A stretch of DNA of 46,437 nucleotides from Saccharopolyspora ipomoeae (GCF_029952525.1 NZ_JASAOF010000034.1:1-46437); one strand, 5' to 3'. Shown: positions 34,832 through 44,665, counted from the first letter of the stretch. Numbers and translations: made by a program. The notes: generated by a model not told the origin, from the sequence alone.

Positions 34832-37800
34832 GGGCGCGGGATGGTGTCCAGCAGGGATTCCAGCGCGGCCCGGGAGGCTTCGGGCCCGAACTGGGCTTCG
34901 ACGGCGGTGCGGCCCGAGGCGGCGAGACCGCTCCAGGTGTCGTCATCGGTGAGGAGGCGGGTCACGGCGTCGGCGAGCCCCGCCTCGTCGTCGGCGACCA
35001 GCACGTCCTGACCCGGCTTGAGGTGCATGCCCTCCACCGCGACGCCGGTGCCCACGACCGGAACGCCCACCGCGAGGCTCTCCCCGACCTTGCCCTTCAC
35101 GCCCGCGCCGAAGCGCAGCGGCGCGAGGGTGACCCGGGCGCGCGCGTAGTGCGGCTCCAGCGACTCGACCCAGCCGTGCACCTCCACGCCCGGACCGGCC
35201 AGCGCCGTGACCTCGTCGGTCGGGTTGCTGCCGATGACGTGCAGCACCGCGTCCGGGCACCGCTCCCGCACCAGCGGCATGATCTCGCGGGCGGCCCAGC
35301 GGGCGGCGTCGACGTTCGGCGGGTGGTCGAAGCTGCCGACGAACAGCACGTCGCGGCGGCCCTCGACGTGCACCGGGGTGTCGTCGATCTCGTGCACGTT
35401 GGACAGCACCCGCACGTCGGCGTCGGGCACCAGCTCGCCCAGCAGCGTCCGCTCGGCCTCGGAGACCACCAGCGTCACGTCGCAGGCGCGGGCGAGGCCC
35501 AGCTCCATCTGCTGCGACGCGAAGGCCTTGCGGCGCAGCGCCTCCGCGCGGGCCGTCTCGCCCTGGCGCTCGGCCAGCTCGGCCTCCCGCTCCAGGCGCA
35601 GGAAGTGCACGTCGACGGTGTCGTAGGCGATGACGGCCTGCGGCGCGCGGGTGCGCAGCTCCTCCACCAGGCTCCACGCGACCTGCGGCCGGGACAGCAG
35701 CGCCAGCGAGATCTCCGACCCGGCCTCGTGCAGGAACGCCTGCTGCAGCTCGGGCTGCGGCAGCACGGTCACGCCGATCTGCTGCAGGTCCTCGGTGTAG
35801 GGCTGCAGCGGCGCGTGGTTGCCGGGCAGGAACACCACCCGGTGGCCGAGCTCGACGAGCTGCCGCAGCACCCGGAAGATCCGCACCGACCCGGAGTCGA
35901 AGTCCGGGCGCGGCACCTGGTGGTCCTTGACCAGCACGATCGACCCGTGATGACCGCGGCTGCCGCGCTGCCGGGCCAGCCACAGGTTGCGCGGCGAGGC
36001 CTCCGGCAGGTGCTCGGCGCGCAGCGTGTCGGCCCACTTCTCGACGAACACCTGGCGGTTGAGCTCCTGGTGCTTCTTCACCCCGGAGTTGAGGTCGGTG
36101 CCGTTCGAGACGCCTTCGTGGTGCACCACCACGGCTTTCGGCTGCACGACGGTGCGGTAGCCGGCGGCGCGGATCGCGAACGCCAGGTCGGTGTCCTCGT
36201 AGTAGGCGGGCGCGAACCGGGTGTCGAAGCCTCCGACCTGCCGGAACAGCTCCTCGCGCACCAGGATCGCCGCGCCGGAGCAGTAGTCGACGTCGCGGAC
36301 GACGTTGAACTCCGCGCCGCTGCCGTCGGTCCCGCGCCCGTAGTTCCAGCCGGTGCCGTCGGCCCAGACGATGCCGCCGCACTCCTGCAACCGCCCGTCG
36401 GGGTAGACGAGCTTGGCACCGACCAGCCCGATCCGCGGGTCCGAGGTGATCGTGTCCACCAGCACGTCCAGCCAGGACTCGGTGACCTCGGCGTCGTTGT
36501 TGAGGAAGAACAGGTACTCGCCGCGCGCGTGCTCGGCGCCGAGGTTGCAGGCGCCGATGAACCCGAGGTTGCGCTCGGCGCGCACCAGCCGGACCCCCTC
36601 GCAGGCGGCGAGCTTCTCGGCGCTGTCGTCGGGCGAGGCGTCGTCGACGACGATCACCTCGAACGGCACCGACACCAGGTGCCCGCCCAGGAACCGCAGG
36701 CACTGCCGGGTGTACGGCCACTTGCCGTGCACCGGGACGATCACGCTGACCAGCGGCTGATCGCTGGAGGGCACCGGCAGCGGCCCGGTCTCGACCTGCT
36801 CGGCGACCTCCGGGACGCCGGGCTTGCGGCCGAGCGCGATCTCGTAGGCGTCGCGGCGGGTGGTGCCGCGCGGGGCGACGCGCTCGACGACCTGGCGGTA
36901 CTTGCTGACCGCGCGCTGCACCAGCGCCGAGTTCTGCGCGGCCAGCTCGGCGTTCTCGGCGGTGAGCCGCTCGGCGCGGCTCTCGGCGTCGGCGAGCTTG
37001 CCCTCCAGCCGGGCGGCGGTGTCGCGCAGCCACTCGACGCGGGCGGCGTCGCGCTGCGCCTGCAGGCCGCGCCGGCGGAGCTGCTCGCGGAGCTCGGCGA
37101 GCTCGGCGGCACCGGACTCGGCGCGCTGCTCCTCGCTGCGGCGCAGCTCCTCGAGACGTCCGATGGCGGCCTTGAGCTCGTCGGCCTCGCCGCGGCTGCG
37201 CTGGTAGAGCTCGTTGAGCTTGGCGACGTCGGCGACGGCCTCGTCGCGCTGCCCGACCAGCTCGGCGGTGTCGCCCGCGCGCGCCAGGGTCAGCTTCGCG
37301 TCGGTGAGCACGGCCGCCGCCGGGAGCGTGGGCAGGTGCTTGTCGGAGGCCACACCCAGCAGGTAGGTGTGCGGCACGCCCCGGCTGACCGACCAGTCCC
37401 CCGCCTCGGTGCGCTCGATGGTCTGCAGCCGGACGCCCTCGATCGCGGTGTCGCGGTCGCCGGGATCGGCGGGCACCACCAGCGAGCCGACGGTGACGTT
37501 CTGCTTGAGCACCGCGACGTGCCGGAAGGACTCCTCCAGCATCGACTCGTACTCGCGCGCGGTGAGCTCCTTGACGTGGAACGGGTTGTCGTTGCCGTGC
37601 TCGTGGCTGTACACGGCGGTGTCGGGGGTGCTGGACAGGAACAGCCCGCCCTGCTTCATCCGCGACCGGACCAGCCGCAGCACCGCGGCGTGATCGTCGA
37701 CGTGCTCGATGGCCTCGAAGCACACCACGACGTCGAACGGCTTGGCGTCGGCGAGCAGGTCGGGGTCGGTGATCGAGCCGACCTCGAAGCTCACGTCCCG

Positions 37801-38046
37801 CCCGGCGTAGTTGTGCCGGGCGTGCTCCACGGTCCGCTCGTCGATGTCGACGCCGACGACCTCGGCTCCCTCGGCGGCCAGCAGCGCGGCGCCGTAGCCC
37901 TCGCCGCAGGCGAGGTCGAGGACCCGCTTGCCGCGCGCGAAGGGGGCCGCCAGCGCGTACCGGTGGTAGTGCTCGTAGACCACCTGCACGTCCTCGGTCC
38001 AGGGAACGCAGCGCTCCCCGGTCCAGTCGATCAGCCGCTCGTCCAT
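34828..38046 (-). CDS. Methyltransferase-GT2-GT4 fusion for glycan synthesis
   Basis: A 1072-residue multidomain enzyme. Residues about 1-190 are a class I SAM methyltransferase (VLDLACGEGYGAALLA, then FEAIEHVDDH). Residues about 245-385 are a charged coiled coil. Residues about 415-680 are a family-2 glycosyltransferase (LVSVIVPVHGKWPYTRQ, VVDDASPDDS, LNNDAEV as metal site, YYEDTDLAFAIRAAGY). Residues about 700-1072 are a GT-B/family-4-like glycosyltransferase (VLFVGSFDHPPNVDAARW, GAGVKGKVGESLAVG). No membrane helix. It likely adds and methylates sugars on a surface glycan. It is last in a three-gene module with the next two entries. Confidence 0.9.
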   Translation of the reverse strand: MDERLIDWTGERCVPWTEDVQVVYEHYHRYALAAPFARGKRVLDLACGEGYGAALLAAEGAEVVGVDIDERTVEHARHNYAGRDVSFEVGSITDPDLLADAKPFDVVVCFEAIEHVDDHAAVLRLVRSRMKQGGLFLSSTPDTAVYSHEHGNDNPFHVKELTAREYESMLEESFRHVAVLKQNVTVGSLVVPADPGDRDTAIEGVRLQTIERTEAGDWSVSRGVPHTYLLGVASDKHLPTLPAAAVLTDAKLTLARAGDTAELVGQRDEAVADVAKLNELYQRSRGEADELKAAIGRLEELRRSEEQRAESGAAELAELREQLRRRGLQAQRDAARVEWLRDTAARLEGKLADAESRAERLTAENAELAAQNSALVQRAVSKYRQVVERVAPRGTTRRDAYEIALGRKPGVPEVAEQVETGPLPVPSSDQPLVSVIVPVHGKWPYTRQCLRFLGGHLVSVPFEVIVVDDASPDDSAEKLAACEGVRLVRAERNLGFIGACNLGAEHARGEYLFFLNNDAEVTESWLDVLVDTITSDPRIGLVGAKLVYPDGRLQECGGIVWADGTGWNYGRGTDGSGAEFNVVRDVDYCSGAAILVREELFRQVGGFDTRFAPAYYEDTDLAFAIRAAGYRTVVQPKAVVVHHEGVSNGTDLNSGVKKHQELNRQVFVEKWADTLRAEHLPEASPRNLWLARQRGSRGHHGSIVLVKDHQVPRPDFDSGSVRIFRVLRQLVELGHRVVFLPGNHAPLQPYTEDLQQIGVTVLPQPELQQAFLHEAGSEISLALLSRPQVAWSLVEELRTRAPQAVIAYDTVDVHFLRLEREAELAERQGETARAEALRRKAFASQQMELGLARACDVTLVVSEAERTLLGELVPDADVRVLSNVHEIDDTPVHVEGRRDVLFVGSFDHPPNVDAARWAAREIMPLVRERCPDAVLHVIGSNPTDEVTALAGPGVEVHGWVESLEPHYARARVTLAPLRFGAGVKGKVGESLAVGVPVVGTGVAVEGMHLKPGQDVLVADDEAGLADAVTRLLTDDDTWSGLAASGRTAVEAQFGPEASRAALESLLDTIPRP

Positions 38047-38131
38047 CGGACCCCTTCACCCGTTCGCCTGCCTGGAACGCAGGCTAGCGCCTGGCGGGGC
38101 GGGACCGTCGCGGGTCGGGGAATTCCGGTGT

Positions 38132-39199
38132 TCAGCGGCGGAATCTCCGGCGGAGTCCCCGGGCGACGCGGAGCAGTTCGCGGACGAGCTTCGGCGGGCG
38201 TTCGGAGTCGAACCGGCGTTGCAGCTCGGCGTGGCGGTTCCGGAGCGCGGCGAGCTCCTCCTCGTGCCTGACGCGCAGCTCGTCGCAGCGGCGGCGCAGC
38301 CGCTCGGCCTCGGAGTGGCGCTCGGCGAGCAGCCGCACCTGCCGGTCGGCCTCGTCGGCGTGCGCGACGGCCTCGTGCTGCAGCGCGAGAACCCGCGTGT
38401 AGAGGGCGATCCGGTTGTTCTCCATCGCCTTCAGCAGCGCCGAGCTCGTGAAGGGGCGCAGGGCGTCGGAGAGGTCCTGGTCGGCGTCCTCGCGGAGGAT
38501 CACGCCGAGCCCGAACACGGCGGGCACGATCTCCAGCCGCCGCCCGCCGTGCTCGGCGAGGGCGTCCTCGACGGCGGTGAGCACGCCGTTGCCCTCGCCG
38601 CCCGCGTGCTCGGCGGCGGTGAACTGGCCGAGGCCGACGAAACCGGCCGGGGTGACCTCGTCGTGCCAGACCGTCGGCCCGTCGGCGGTGCGCGGGTGGG
38701 TCTGCGCGGCGGGCAGCACGTGCGGCTCGTAGTACTGATCGCGTCGGGAGCAGGGCCAGAGCACGTCGTGCAGCGCGATCAGCGCGTCCGGGGCGTGGGT
38801 GAGGATCCAGTCCAGCTCGGCGCGCACGGTGGCGTAGTTGTGGTCGCCGTCGATGACGTAGAGGTCGGCGACCGGCAGCTGCGAGAGCACCTGCGGCGAG
38901 CGGCCTTCCACCAGGTGCAGCGCGTCGTTCCCGGCCATCGCCGCCCGCATCTCGTCGGAGGGGACGGGCTCGACGCAGTGCACGGCCTCGGCGCCGAGCT
39001 CGGCGTAGCAGGCGCTGACCTGCCCGGTCTCCACGCCGATCTCGACGACGGTGCGGATCGAGCGCCGGTCGAAGAGCTCCGCGAACAGCTCGCGGAACAG
39101 CGCCATCGAGTGCAGCAGCAGCGGCTGGTTCCGGGCGTCGCGGGCCTGGGCGTGCGGGTCGTCCCTGGTCCCCGGACCGGTTTCGAGCACGCGGGTCAT
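38132..39199 (-). CDS. Class I SAM methyltransferase with C-terminal coiled coil
   Basis: A 355-residue protein. The Rossmann core has TVVEIGVETGQVSACYAELG (motif I), VHCVEPVPSDE, and ADLYVIDGDHNYATVRAEL (acidic metal/SAM loop), as in Methyltransf_24 or cephalosporin hydroxylase-like proteins. LIALHDVLWP follows. The last 100 residues form a Glu/Arg-rich coiled coil ending in a basic tail. ATG at 39199 overlaps the HAD gene stop (ATGA). It probably modifies a sugar intermediate; the coiled coil may dock with that of the fusion enzyme. Confidence 0.85.
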   Translation of the reverse strand: MTRVLETGPGTRDDPHAQARDARNQPLLLHSMALFRELFAELFDRRSIRTVVEIGVETGQVSACYAELGAEAVHCVEPVPSDEMRAAMAGNDALHLVEGRSPQVLSQLPVADLYVIDGDHNYATVRAELDWILTHAPDALIALHDVLWPCSRRDQYYEPHVLPAAQTHPRTADGPTVWHDEVTPAGFVGLGQFTAAEHAGGEGNGVLTAVEDALAEHGGRRLEIVPAVFGLGVILREDADQDLSDALRPFTSSALLKAMENNRIALYTRVLALQHEAVAHADEADRQVRLLAERHSEAERLRRRCDELRVRHEEELAALRNRHAELQRRFDSERPPKLVRELLRVARGLRRRFRR

Positions 39200-41841
39200 C
39201 GGATTCCTCCCATCTTGCGCAGCGCCAGGCGCGCGCCGCCCGCGGCGATGCCGCGCACGCCGCGCGTGCGCAGCTCTTCCCTGATGCGGCCGGTCAGCCG
39301 CGCCAGCTCCGGCGCCGGGGGCACCCGGTGGGCCAGTCCGGAGCGGGACTGCGGCAGGCTCGCGAAGGCGATGGTGATCTGCGCCGAGGTGATCGGCCCG
39401 CCGGCGCGCTGGGCCAGCGGCAGCCAGACGGCGCCGTGCGGTTCGTGGAACTCGACCATCGTCCCGCCGAGCCAGTCGCAGTCGGCGAACACCAGACCGG
39501 CGAAGTCCTCGGCCCGCTCCCAGCGGAGGGTGCGGGGCTCGGCGTCGCCGCGCACGTAGGCGGTGGCCTCGATCCAGTCGATGCGCACGATCGCGGGCTG
39601 CCCGGGGATCGCCAGCGAGACGTCCAGCGCACCCCGGGACTCGAAGGTCAGGCGGGCGAACGACAGGCCGTTGTGGTTGATCCGGACGCGGCGGCGCGAC
39701 GCGTCGTGCCACTCGTCGTCCTCGGTGCGGAACCGCAGCCGCGTGCTCGGGCACTCGCCGGACCTCTCGAACACGGCCGGGTCGACGGCGCCGCTGTGCA
39801 GCGCGCTCACCGCGGCGCCGAGCTGCGGGTCGGCGGCGGTGAGCAGCGCGGGCCAGAACGCGTCCCGCATGTGCAGGTCCTCCAGGTCGCCCGGCGACAT
39901 GTACGGCACGGCGGGCAGCAGGTCGCGGGGCACGATGCCGGTGACCACCGAGGAACCGAAGTTGTCGTCGTGCCACCAGTTCCCGAACACCGATGCCTCG
40001 GCGGCGCTGGGCGCCTTGAGCGCAGCGGTGATGATCACCGCGAGCCGCTCCCGGTTCAGCGTCGGCCAGTCGCCGCCTGCGGCGCGCGCGTAGCGGTTCC
40101 AGGTGCGCTGGAAGCCGCGGACGCCGTCCTGGACCGCGCACCACTCCAGGTCCTGGGTCGGCGTGCTGTGGAACGGTCCCAGCACGGGTTCGCCGGACTC
40201 GGTGAAGTCGACCAGCGAGCCCAGCCGCGCGCTCACGCACTGCTCGACGACCTCGGGGCTGCGGACCAGCGCGTAGACGACGTCGTGCGGCCAGCCGCTC
40301 TGCCCCAGGTAGCCCTCGGCGGGCTGCCCGGCCAGCGACAACCGGCTGGAGCGGTGGTCGGTGGCCAGGTAGTGGCCGGAGGTGCGGACGTCGATGCCGT
40401 TGCGCCGCAGAACCCGGGACAGCTGGTACTGGATGGTGCCGCCCCAGCCCAGGTCGACCAGCACGATCTCCTCGCCGTCGAGCGCCCCGGCCGCGCGCAG
40501 CGACCGCAGCAGCCGGTCGCAGGCGGCGGTCACGGTGGCGGCCAGCCGGTTCCGCAGGTGCGGCGCCTCGGTCAGCGCCACGGTGACGCGCTCGCGGAGC
40601 TCCGGCTGGTCGAGGAGCATGTCGAGCTTGTCGGCCAGCGCCGGGACGTCGCCCGGGCGCAGGTGCAGCGAGGCGAGCAGCTGGGCGACGGTGAGCCGGT
40701 AGCTGCGGCCGATGAACTCGCCGACCGCGTCGGGGTCGTAGCTGTCCAGCGCGGCCAGCGAGGTGACCTGCCGGGACAGCCAGATCGGCTTCGCGGTGAC
40801 GTCCCGGCCGCGCGCGGCGGCGGCCTCGTTGACCAGCTCGGAGAGCAGCTCGCCCTCCCGCATCGGGCACCAGACGACCCGCTGCCCCAGCTCGTGGGCG
40901 CGTTCGGCGACCCAGTCGGCGAAGCCGGTCAGCACCGGTCCGAGCACGCCCGCGCCGAAGCGCCACGCGACCTCCACCGCTTCGCCGGACTCGTCGGAGG
41001 CGGCGCGGACGGCCTTGGCGCGCAGCGTGGTCAGCCCGGCGTCGCCGTGCTCGGGGTGCAGGTGGCGGTCGGGCGGGCCGAAGGAGTCGGTCGACTCGCG
41101 CTCCCGGTCGAGGACCTCGGCGAACTCGTCGTCGATGCGCTCGTGGTGCACGGTCCGGATGCCGAGCTTGGCGGGCACCTCGTCGTCGGCCACGGCGTTG
41201 TCGCCGACGTGCACGATCTGCTCGGGCCGGGTGCCCAGCTCCTGCAGCACGATCTCCCACAGCCCGGACGCCTTGTCCAGGCCGTGCTGGTGCGAGCGGA
41301 AGGTCTTGGCGCCCAGCAGCGGGGCGAGGGCGGGCCGGTCCAGCAGGTGCGCGAGCTGGTCGGCGGTGAAGTAGGTGTCGGAGACCAGCACGATCGGCAC
41401 CGCGTTGCGCTCGGCGGTGGCGATCACCTCGGCGATCTCCAGGTCGGGCACGGTGATCTCGCGCTCCAGCTCGACCTCGGCCCGCACCAGGTCGTCGAGG
41501 TCCCCGGGTCCGAGCACGTCGGTCGGCATCTCGCGCCAGATGTCGAACAGCGAGATCTCGCCGCAGGCCGACAGGCTGCGCTCGCGGGCCCGCTTCTCGG
41601 CGTCGATGCGCATCAGCCGGAAGGTGGCGTCGGTGATCCAGCCCGGGCAGCGGCCCTCGGCCCGCAACCGCGCGCCCAGCATCGCGAACGCGTCGGTGGG
41701 CCGGGGCACGCGCCGCCACAGGACCGTGTCGAACACGTCCAGCGACAGCACGGCGCACGAGCCGTCGCTCACCAGCCTGTGCAGCTGCTCCAGCTCGGGT
41801 GCCCGGGTGGTTGGTTCGGTGGCCGCAGTTCGGTTCCGCAC
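39196..41841 (-). CDS. Large HAD-domain protein (COG5610-like)
   Basis: An 881-residue protein. The N-terminal 250 residues are HAD-like: LSLDVFDTVLWRRVPRP fits motif I (DxFDT), IVLVSDTYF motif II, and IVHVGDNAVADDEVPAKLGI motif IV. The middle resembles COG5610-type predicted hydrolases seen in polysaccharide clusters (GQRVVWCPMREGELLSELVN; VLVDLGWGGTIQYQL). The C-terminal 200 residues may be a sugar-binding beta domain. I chose GTG at 41841 with GGGGAGAG 3 nt upstream. First gene of the glycan module and coupled to the methyltransferase. The substrate may be a phosphorylated sugar or lipid; this is inferred. Confidence 0.82.
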   Translation of the reverse strand: MRNRTAATEPTTRAPELEQLHRLVSDGSCAVLSLDVFDTVLWRRVPRPTDAFAMLGARLRAEGRCPGWITDATFRLMRIDAEKRARERSLSACGEISLFDIWREMPTDVLGPGDLDDLVRAEVELEREITVPDLEIAEVIATAERNAVPIVLVSDTYFTADQLAHLLDRPALAPLLGAKTFRSHQHGLDKASGLWEIVLQELGTRPEQIVHVGDNAVADDEVPAKLGIRTVHHERIDDEFAEVLDRERESTDSFGPPDRHLHPEHGDAGLTTLRAKAVRAASDESGEAVEVAWRFGAGVLGPVLTGFADWVAERAHELGQRVVWCPMREGELLSELVNEAAAARGRDVTAKPIWLSRQVTSLAALDSYDPDAVGEFIGRSYRLTVAQLLASLHLRPGDVPALADKLDMLLDQPELRERVTVALTEAPHLRNRLAATVTAACDRLLRSLRAAGALDGEEIVLVDLGWGGTIQYQLSRVLRRNGIDVRTSGHYLATDHRSSRLSLAGQPAEGYLGQSGWPHDVVYALVRSPEVVEQCVSARLGSLVDFTESGEPVLGPFHSTPTQDLEWCAVQDGVRGFQRTWNRYARAAGGDWPTLNRERLAVIITAALKAPSAAEASVFGNWWHDDNFGSSVVTGIVPRDLLPAVPYMSPGDLEDLHMRDAFWPALLTAADPQLGAAVSALHSGAVDPAVFERSGECPSTRLRFRTEDDEWHDASRRRVRINHNGLSFARLTFESRGALDVSLAIPGQPAIVRIDWIEATAYVRGDAEPRTLRWERAEDFAGLVFADCDWLGGTMVEFHEPHGAVWLPLAQRAGGPITSAQITIAFASLPQSRSGLAHRVPPAPELARLTGRIREELRTRGVRGIAAGGARLALRKMGGIR

Positions 41842-42229
41842 GTTCTCTCCCCAGCGTGCCGTGAAGCACATCGACAATGCGAGATCATCACTGCCGGAAT
41901 GACCGTCCGGCATTTCCCCGACGACCGGAGAGTAGACCGGATCGATCGACTTGGACGTGTCCGGTTCGACTCCTGCACGCGAACCGGTGAATCATTTTCA
42001 AGGGATCGTTCACGCTGGTCATGATGATGTCGAAATCACTCGTCGGCAATTTTCCGGGAACGCTCGGAAGAATTCCTTTCACGAATTCCTTTCGGATGCT
42101 TAGCGCGATTAATGATCACTTTTCGGGCCCGGCGGAGCCCGGTGATCGCGCCCACCGCCCGCGGCGAAGATGAGGAGGTTCTCATCCCCGCTTCACCCGC
42201 GGTTGCCCGTGACAGGTCAGAGTGGACCC
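41842..42229. other. Divergent intergenic region, glycan module / two-component system
   Basis: A 388-bp gap without a supported gene. It contains an 11-bp direct repeat GAATTCCTTTC (42070-42080 and 42083-42093), a hairpin with arms GATCAC and GTGATC (42114-42147) and GATGAG / CTCATC (42169-42186). The latter two precede the two-component operon and are candidate regulator sites. Confidence 0.5.
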
Positions 42230-42535
42230 ATGCGTTCCGTTCCCCGGGGAGTCCTGCTGCTCGCGGCCCTGGCACTGCCCATCGCCGCCGTGCTGGTCAG
42301 CTTCGCGCTGACCGGGGGCACGCGCGCGCCCGAGATCCCCGAGACCGTGCGGGTCGGCAGCACGCCCGGTTCCGGCCACCAGGAGCCGGGCTCCGACGTG
42401 CCGCTGCCGGTCGTCCCCGGGCCGTCCGAGGCCCCCGCACCGCCGGACGTGCACGCGCCGCCCCCGCCCGCCGAGCTGCCGCCACCGGCGCCCCACGACG
42501 ACGACGCCGACGACGCGGACGACCATGACGACTGA
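42230..42535 (+). CDS. Small membrane-anchored or secreted protein with Asp/His-rich tail
   Basis: A 101-residue protein. A basic start MRSVPRG and one hydrophobic segment (about residues 8-27, GVLLLAALALPIAAVLVSFA) form a signal peptide or anchor. There is no lipobox Cys. The outer part is Pro-rich and ends in HDDDADDADDHDD, a possible metal-binding tail. It overlaps the start of the sensor kinase gene by 11 bp, so it is co-translated with the two-component system. It could be an accessory sensor or a target. Function unknown. Confidence 0.7.
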   Translation: MRSVPRGVLLLAALALPIAAVLVSFALTGGTRAPEIPETVRVGSTPGSGHQEPGSDVPLPVVPGPSEAPAPPDVHAPPPPAELPPPAPHDDDADDADDHDD

Positions 42536-43982
42536 CCACCCGACCCGCCCGCTGACCAGCCTCGCCGGTCGCCGCGGCACCCGGGTCCCGGCGCGCGCCC
42601 AGATCATGGGCTGGCTGCTGCTCGTGCTGGTCCTGGTGCTGCTCACGGTCATCGTGATCGTCCGCGAGTACCTGCACGACGAGGTCGACCGCAGGCTCAC
42701 CAACTCCCTGGAGCAGGAGGCCAAGGAGTTCGTGGTCTTCGCCGAGCACGGCCGCGACCCGGTCAGCGGCCGGCTGCTCGCCGACCCCGCGACGCTGCTG
42801 CACAACTACCTCGGCCACCAGTACCCGGACACCGACGAGGCGCTGATCGGCGCGTGGCCGGTGGGCGGCGGGCTCGGCGTGCTCTCGCAGGAGCAGACCG
42901 AGCCGATCAAGGCGGTCGCGCACGACCGCGCGGTGCTGCAGCAGATCATCGACGCTCCCGCCGCGCACGGCGTCCTCGACACCGCCGCCGGGCCGGTGCA
43001 CTGGGTGAAGGTGCGCGCCGAGACCGCCCAGGGCGGCAGCGCGTGGTTCGTGGTCGAGCGGCACACCGCCGCCGAGACCGCCGAGGTGGACCGCAGCGTG
43101 CGGGTGCTGCTGCTGGTCAGCGCGCTCGGCGTGGTACTCGCCGCGCTGATCTCGTGGGTCGTCGCCGGGCTGATCCTGGCTCCGGTGCGCGCGGTCCGGC
43201 AGGCCGCCGCCGAGATCACCGAGCACGACCTGACCCGCCGCATCCCGGTGGAGGGGCGCGACGACATCGCCGCGCTGGCAGACCAGTTCAACGCGATGCT
43301 CGACCGGCTGGAGGACGCCTTCCGCATCCAGCGGCAGTTCGTCGACGACGCCGGGCACGAGCTGCGCACCCCGATCACCATCGTGCGCGGCAACCTGGAG
43401 CTGCTCGGCGTCGATCCCGCCGAGCGCGACGAGGTGGTCCGGCTGTGCACCGACGAGCTGGACCGGATGACCCGCATCGTCAACGACCTGCTGGTGCTGG
43501 CCAAGGCCGACCGGCCGGACTTCGTCTCCCCCGCCCCGATCTCGCTGGCCGAGCTGACCAGCGACATCGACGCCAAGGTGCGCACGCTGGGCGACCGGCG
43601 CTGGGTGCTGGCCGAGATGGGCGAGGGCGAGTTCGAGCTGGACGGCCAGCGGATCACCCAGGCGATGGTGCAGCTGGCGCAGAACGCCGTGCAGCACACC
43701 GAGGACGGGTCGACGATCCGGATCGGCTCGGCCGTCGGGGACGGCACCGTGGAGCTGTGGGTCAGCGACGAGGGACCGGGCATCGACCCGGCCGAGGTCG
43801 ACTCGATCTTCGATCGGTTCACCCACGGCAGCGGCCGCAAGGGCGGCGCCGGGCTGGGCCTGGCGATCGTCCGGGCCATCGCCGACGCGCACCACGGCCG
43901 GGTGCTGGTGCGGTCCGCGCCCGGCCAGGGCGCGACCTTCCGGCTGGAACTGCCCGCGACGAGCGCGGAGGACGCGACATGA
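42525..43982 (+). CDS. Transmembrane sensor histidine kinase (HAMP type)
   Basis: A 485-residue kinase. Two membrane helices (about residues 29-47 and 190-213) bracket an extracytoplasmic sensor of some 140 residues. HAMP (LAPVRAVRQAAAEITEHDL) leads to HisKA (RQFVDDAGHELRTPITIVRGN, His phosphoacceptor) and HATPase_c (VQLAQNAVQHTEDGS, DEGPGID, GGAGLGLAIVRAI). The layout is that of CutS/TcrY-like kinases. The TGA overlaps the regulator ATG (ATGA). The signal is unknown; the small Asp/His-rich protein may help. Confidence 0.93.
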   Translation: MTTDHPTRPLTSLAGRRGTRVPARAQIMGWLLLVLVLVLLTVIVIVREYLHDEVDRRLTNSLEQEAKEFVVFAEHGRDPVSGRLLADPATLLHNYLGHQYPDTDEALIGAWPVGGGLGVLSQEQTEPIKAVAHDRAVLQQIIDAPAAHGVLDTAAGPVHWVKVRAETAQGGSAWFVVERHTAAETAEVDRSVRVLLLVSALGVVLAALISWVVAGLILAPVRAVRQAAAEITEHDLTRRIPVEGRDDIAALADQFNAMLDRLEDAFRIQRQFVDDAGHELRTPITIVRGNLELLGVDPAERDEVVRLCTDELDRMTRIVNDLLVLAKADRPDFVSPAPISLAELTSDIDAKVRTLGDRRWVLAEMGEGEFELDGQRITQAMVQLAQNAVQHTEDGSTIRIGSAVGDGTVELWVSDEGPGIDPAEVDSIFDRFTHGSGRKGGAGLGLAIVRAIADAHHGRVLVRSAPGQGATFRLELPATSAEDAT

Positions 43983-44641
43983 GCAAGGTCCTGATCGTCG
44001 AGGACGAGGAGCGCATCGCCGCGTTCATCGAGAAGGGCCTGCGGGCCAACGGTTTCACCACCACCGTCGTCACCGACGGCGACGCCGCGCTGCACCACCT
44101 GGTCGACGGCGAGTACGACCTGGCGGTGCTCGACCTGGGACTGCCCGGCAGGGACGGGTTCTCGGTGCTGCGCGACGTGCGCGCGCGGCGGGTCGCGCTG
44201 CCGGTGATCATCCTGACCGCGCGGGACACGGTGCACGACACGGTCGCCGGTCTGGAGGGCGGCGCGGACGACTACATGACCAAGCCGTTCCGGTTCGAGG
44301 AGCTGCTGGCCCGCATCCGGCTGCGGCTGCGCTCGGCTGAGCGCGCCGAGGAGGTCACGGTGCTGCGCGACGGCGAGCTGTCGCTGGACCTGCGGACCCG
44401 CCGCGCCCAGGTGCCGGACGGGACGGTGGACCTCACCGCCCGGGAGTTCGCGCTGCTGGAGCTGTTCCTGCGCCACCCCGGCCAGGTGCTCAGCCGCGAG
44501 CAGATCCTCTCGCACGTGTGGGGCTACGACTTCGATCCCGGTTCCAACGTCGTCGACGTCTACGTCCGGGCGCTGCGCCGCAAGATCGGCAACGGCCACA
44601 TCGGCACCGTGCGGGGCATGGGCTACCGCCTCGGCGGCTGA
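43979..44641 (+). CDS. OmpR/PhoB-family response regulator
   Basis: A 220-residue regulator. The receiver domain has LIVEDEERI, phosphoacceptor Asp in LAVLDLGLPGRDG and Lys in DDYMTKPFRFEEL. The winged-helix domain has LTAREFALLELFLRHPG, SHVWGYDFDPGSNVVDVYVR and GTVRGMGYRLGG. It is coupled to the kinase by a 4-bp overlap and is its cognate partner. The likely binding site is among the repeats at 42070-42186. Confidence 0.95.
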   Translation: MSKVLIVEDEERIAAFIEKGLRANGFTTTVVTDGDAALHHLVDGEYDLAVLDLGLPGRDGFSVLRDVRARRVALPVIILTARDTVHDTVAGLEGGADDYMTKPFRFEELLARIRLRLRSAERAEEVTVLRDGELSLDLRTRRAQVPDGTVDLTAREFALLELFLRHPGQVLSREQILSHVWGYDFDPGSNVVDVYVRALRRKIGNGHIGTVRGMGYRLGG

Positions 44642-44665
44642 CCTCGCTTCCCCACCGGTGCTCAC

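Noticed and set aside
34300..38271. Very long open frame antisense to the glycosyltransferase gene
   Set aside because: It is a high-GC frame artefact with Arg/Gly/Gln/His-rich low-complexity translation, while the other strand encodes clear catalytic motifs.
42112..42528. Alternative plus-strand protein before the sensor kinase
   Set aside because: Arg/Ala/Pro-rich translation in a shadow frame. The frame starting at 42230 has a signal or anchor segment and is coupled to the kinase.
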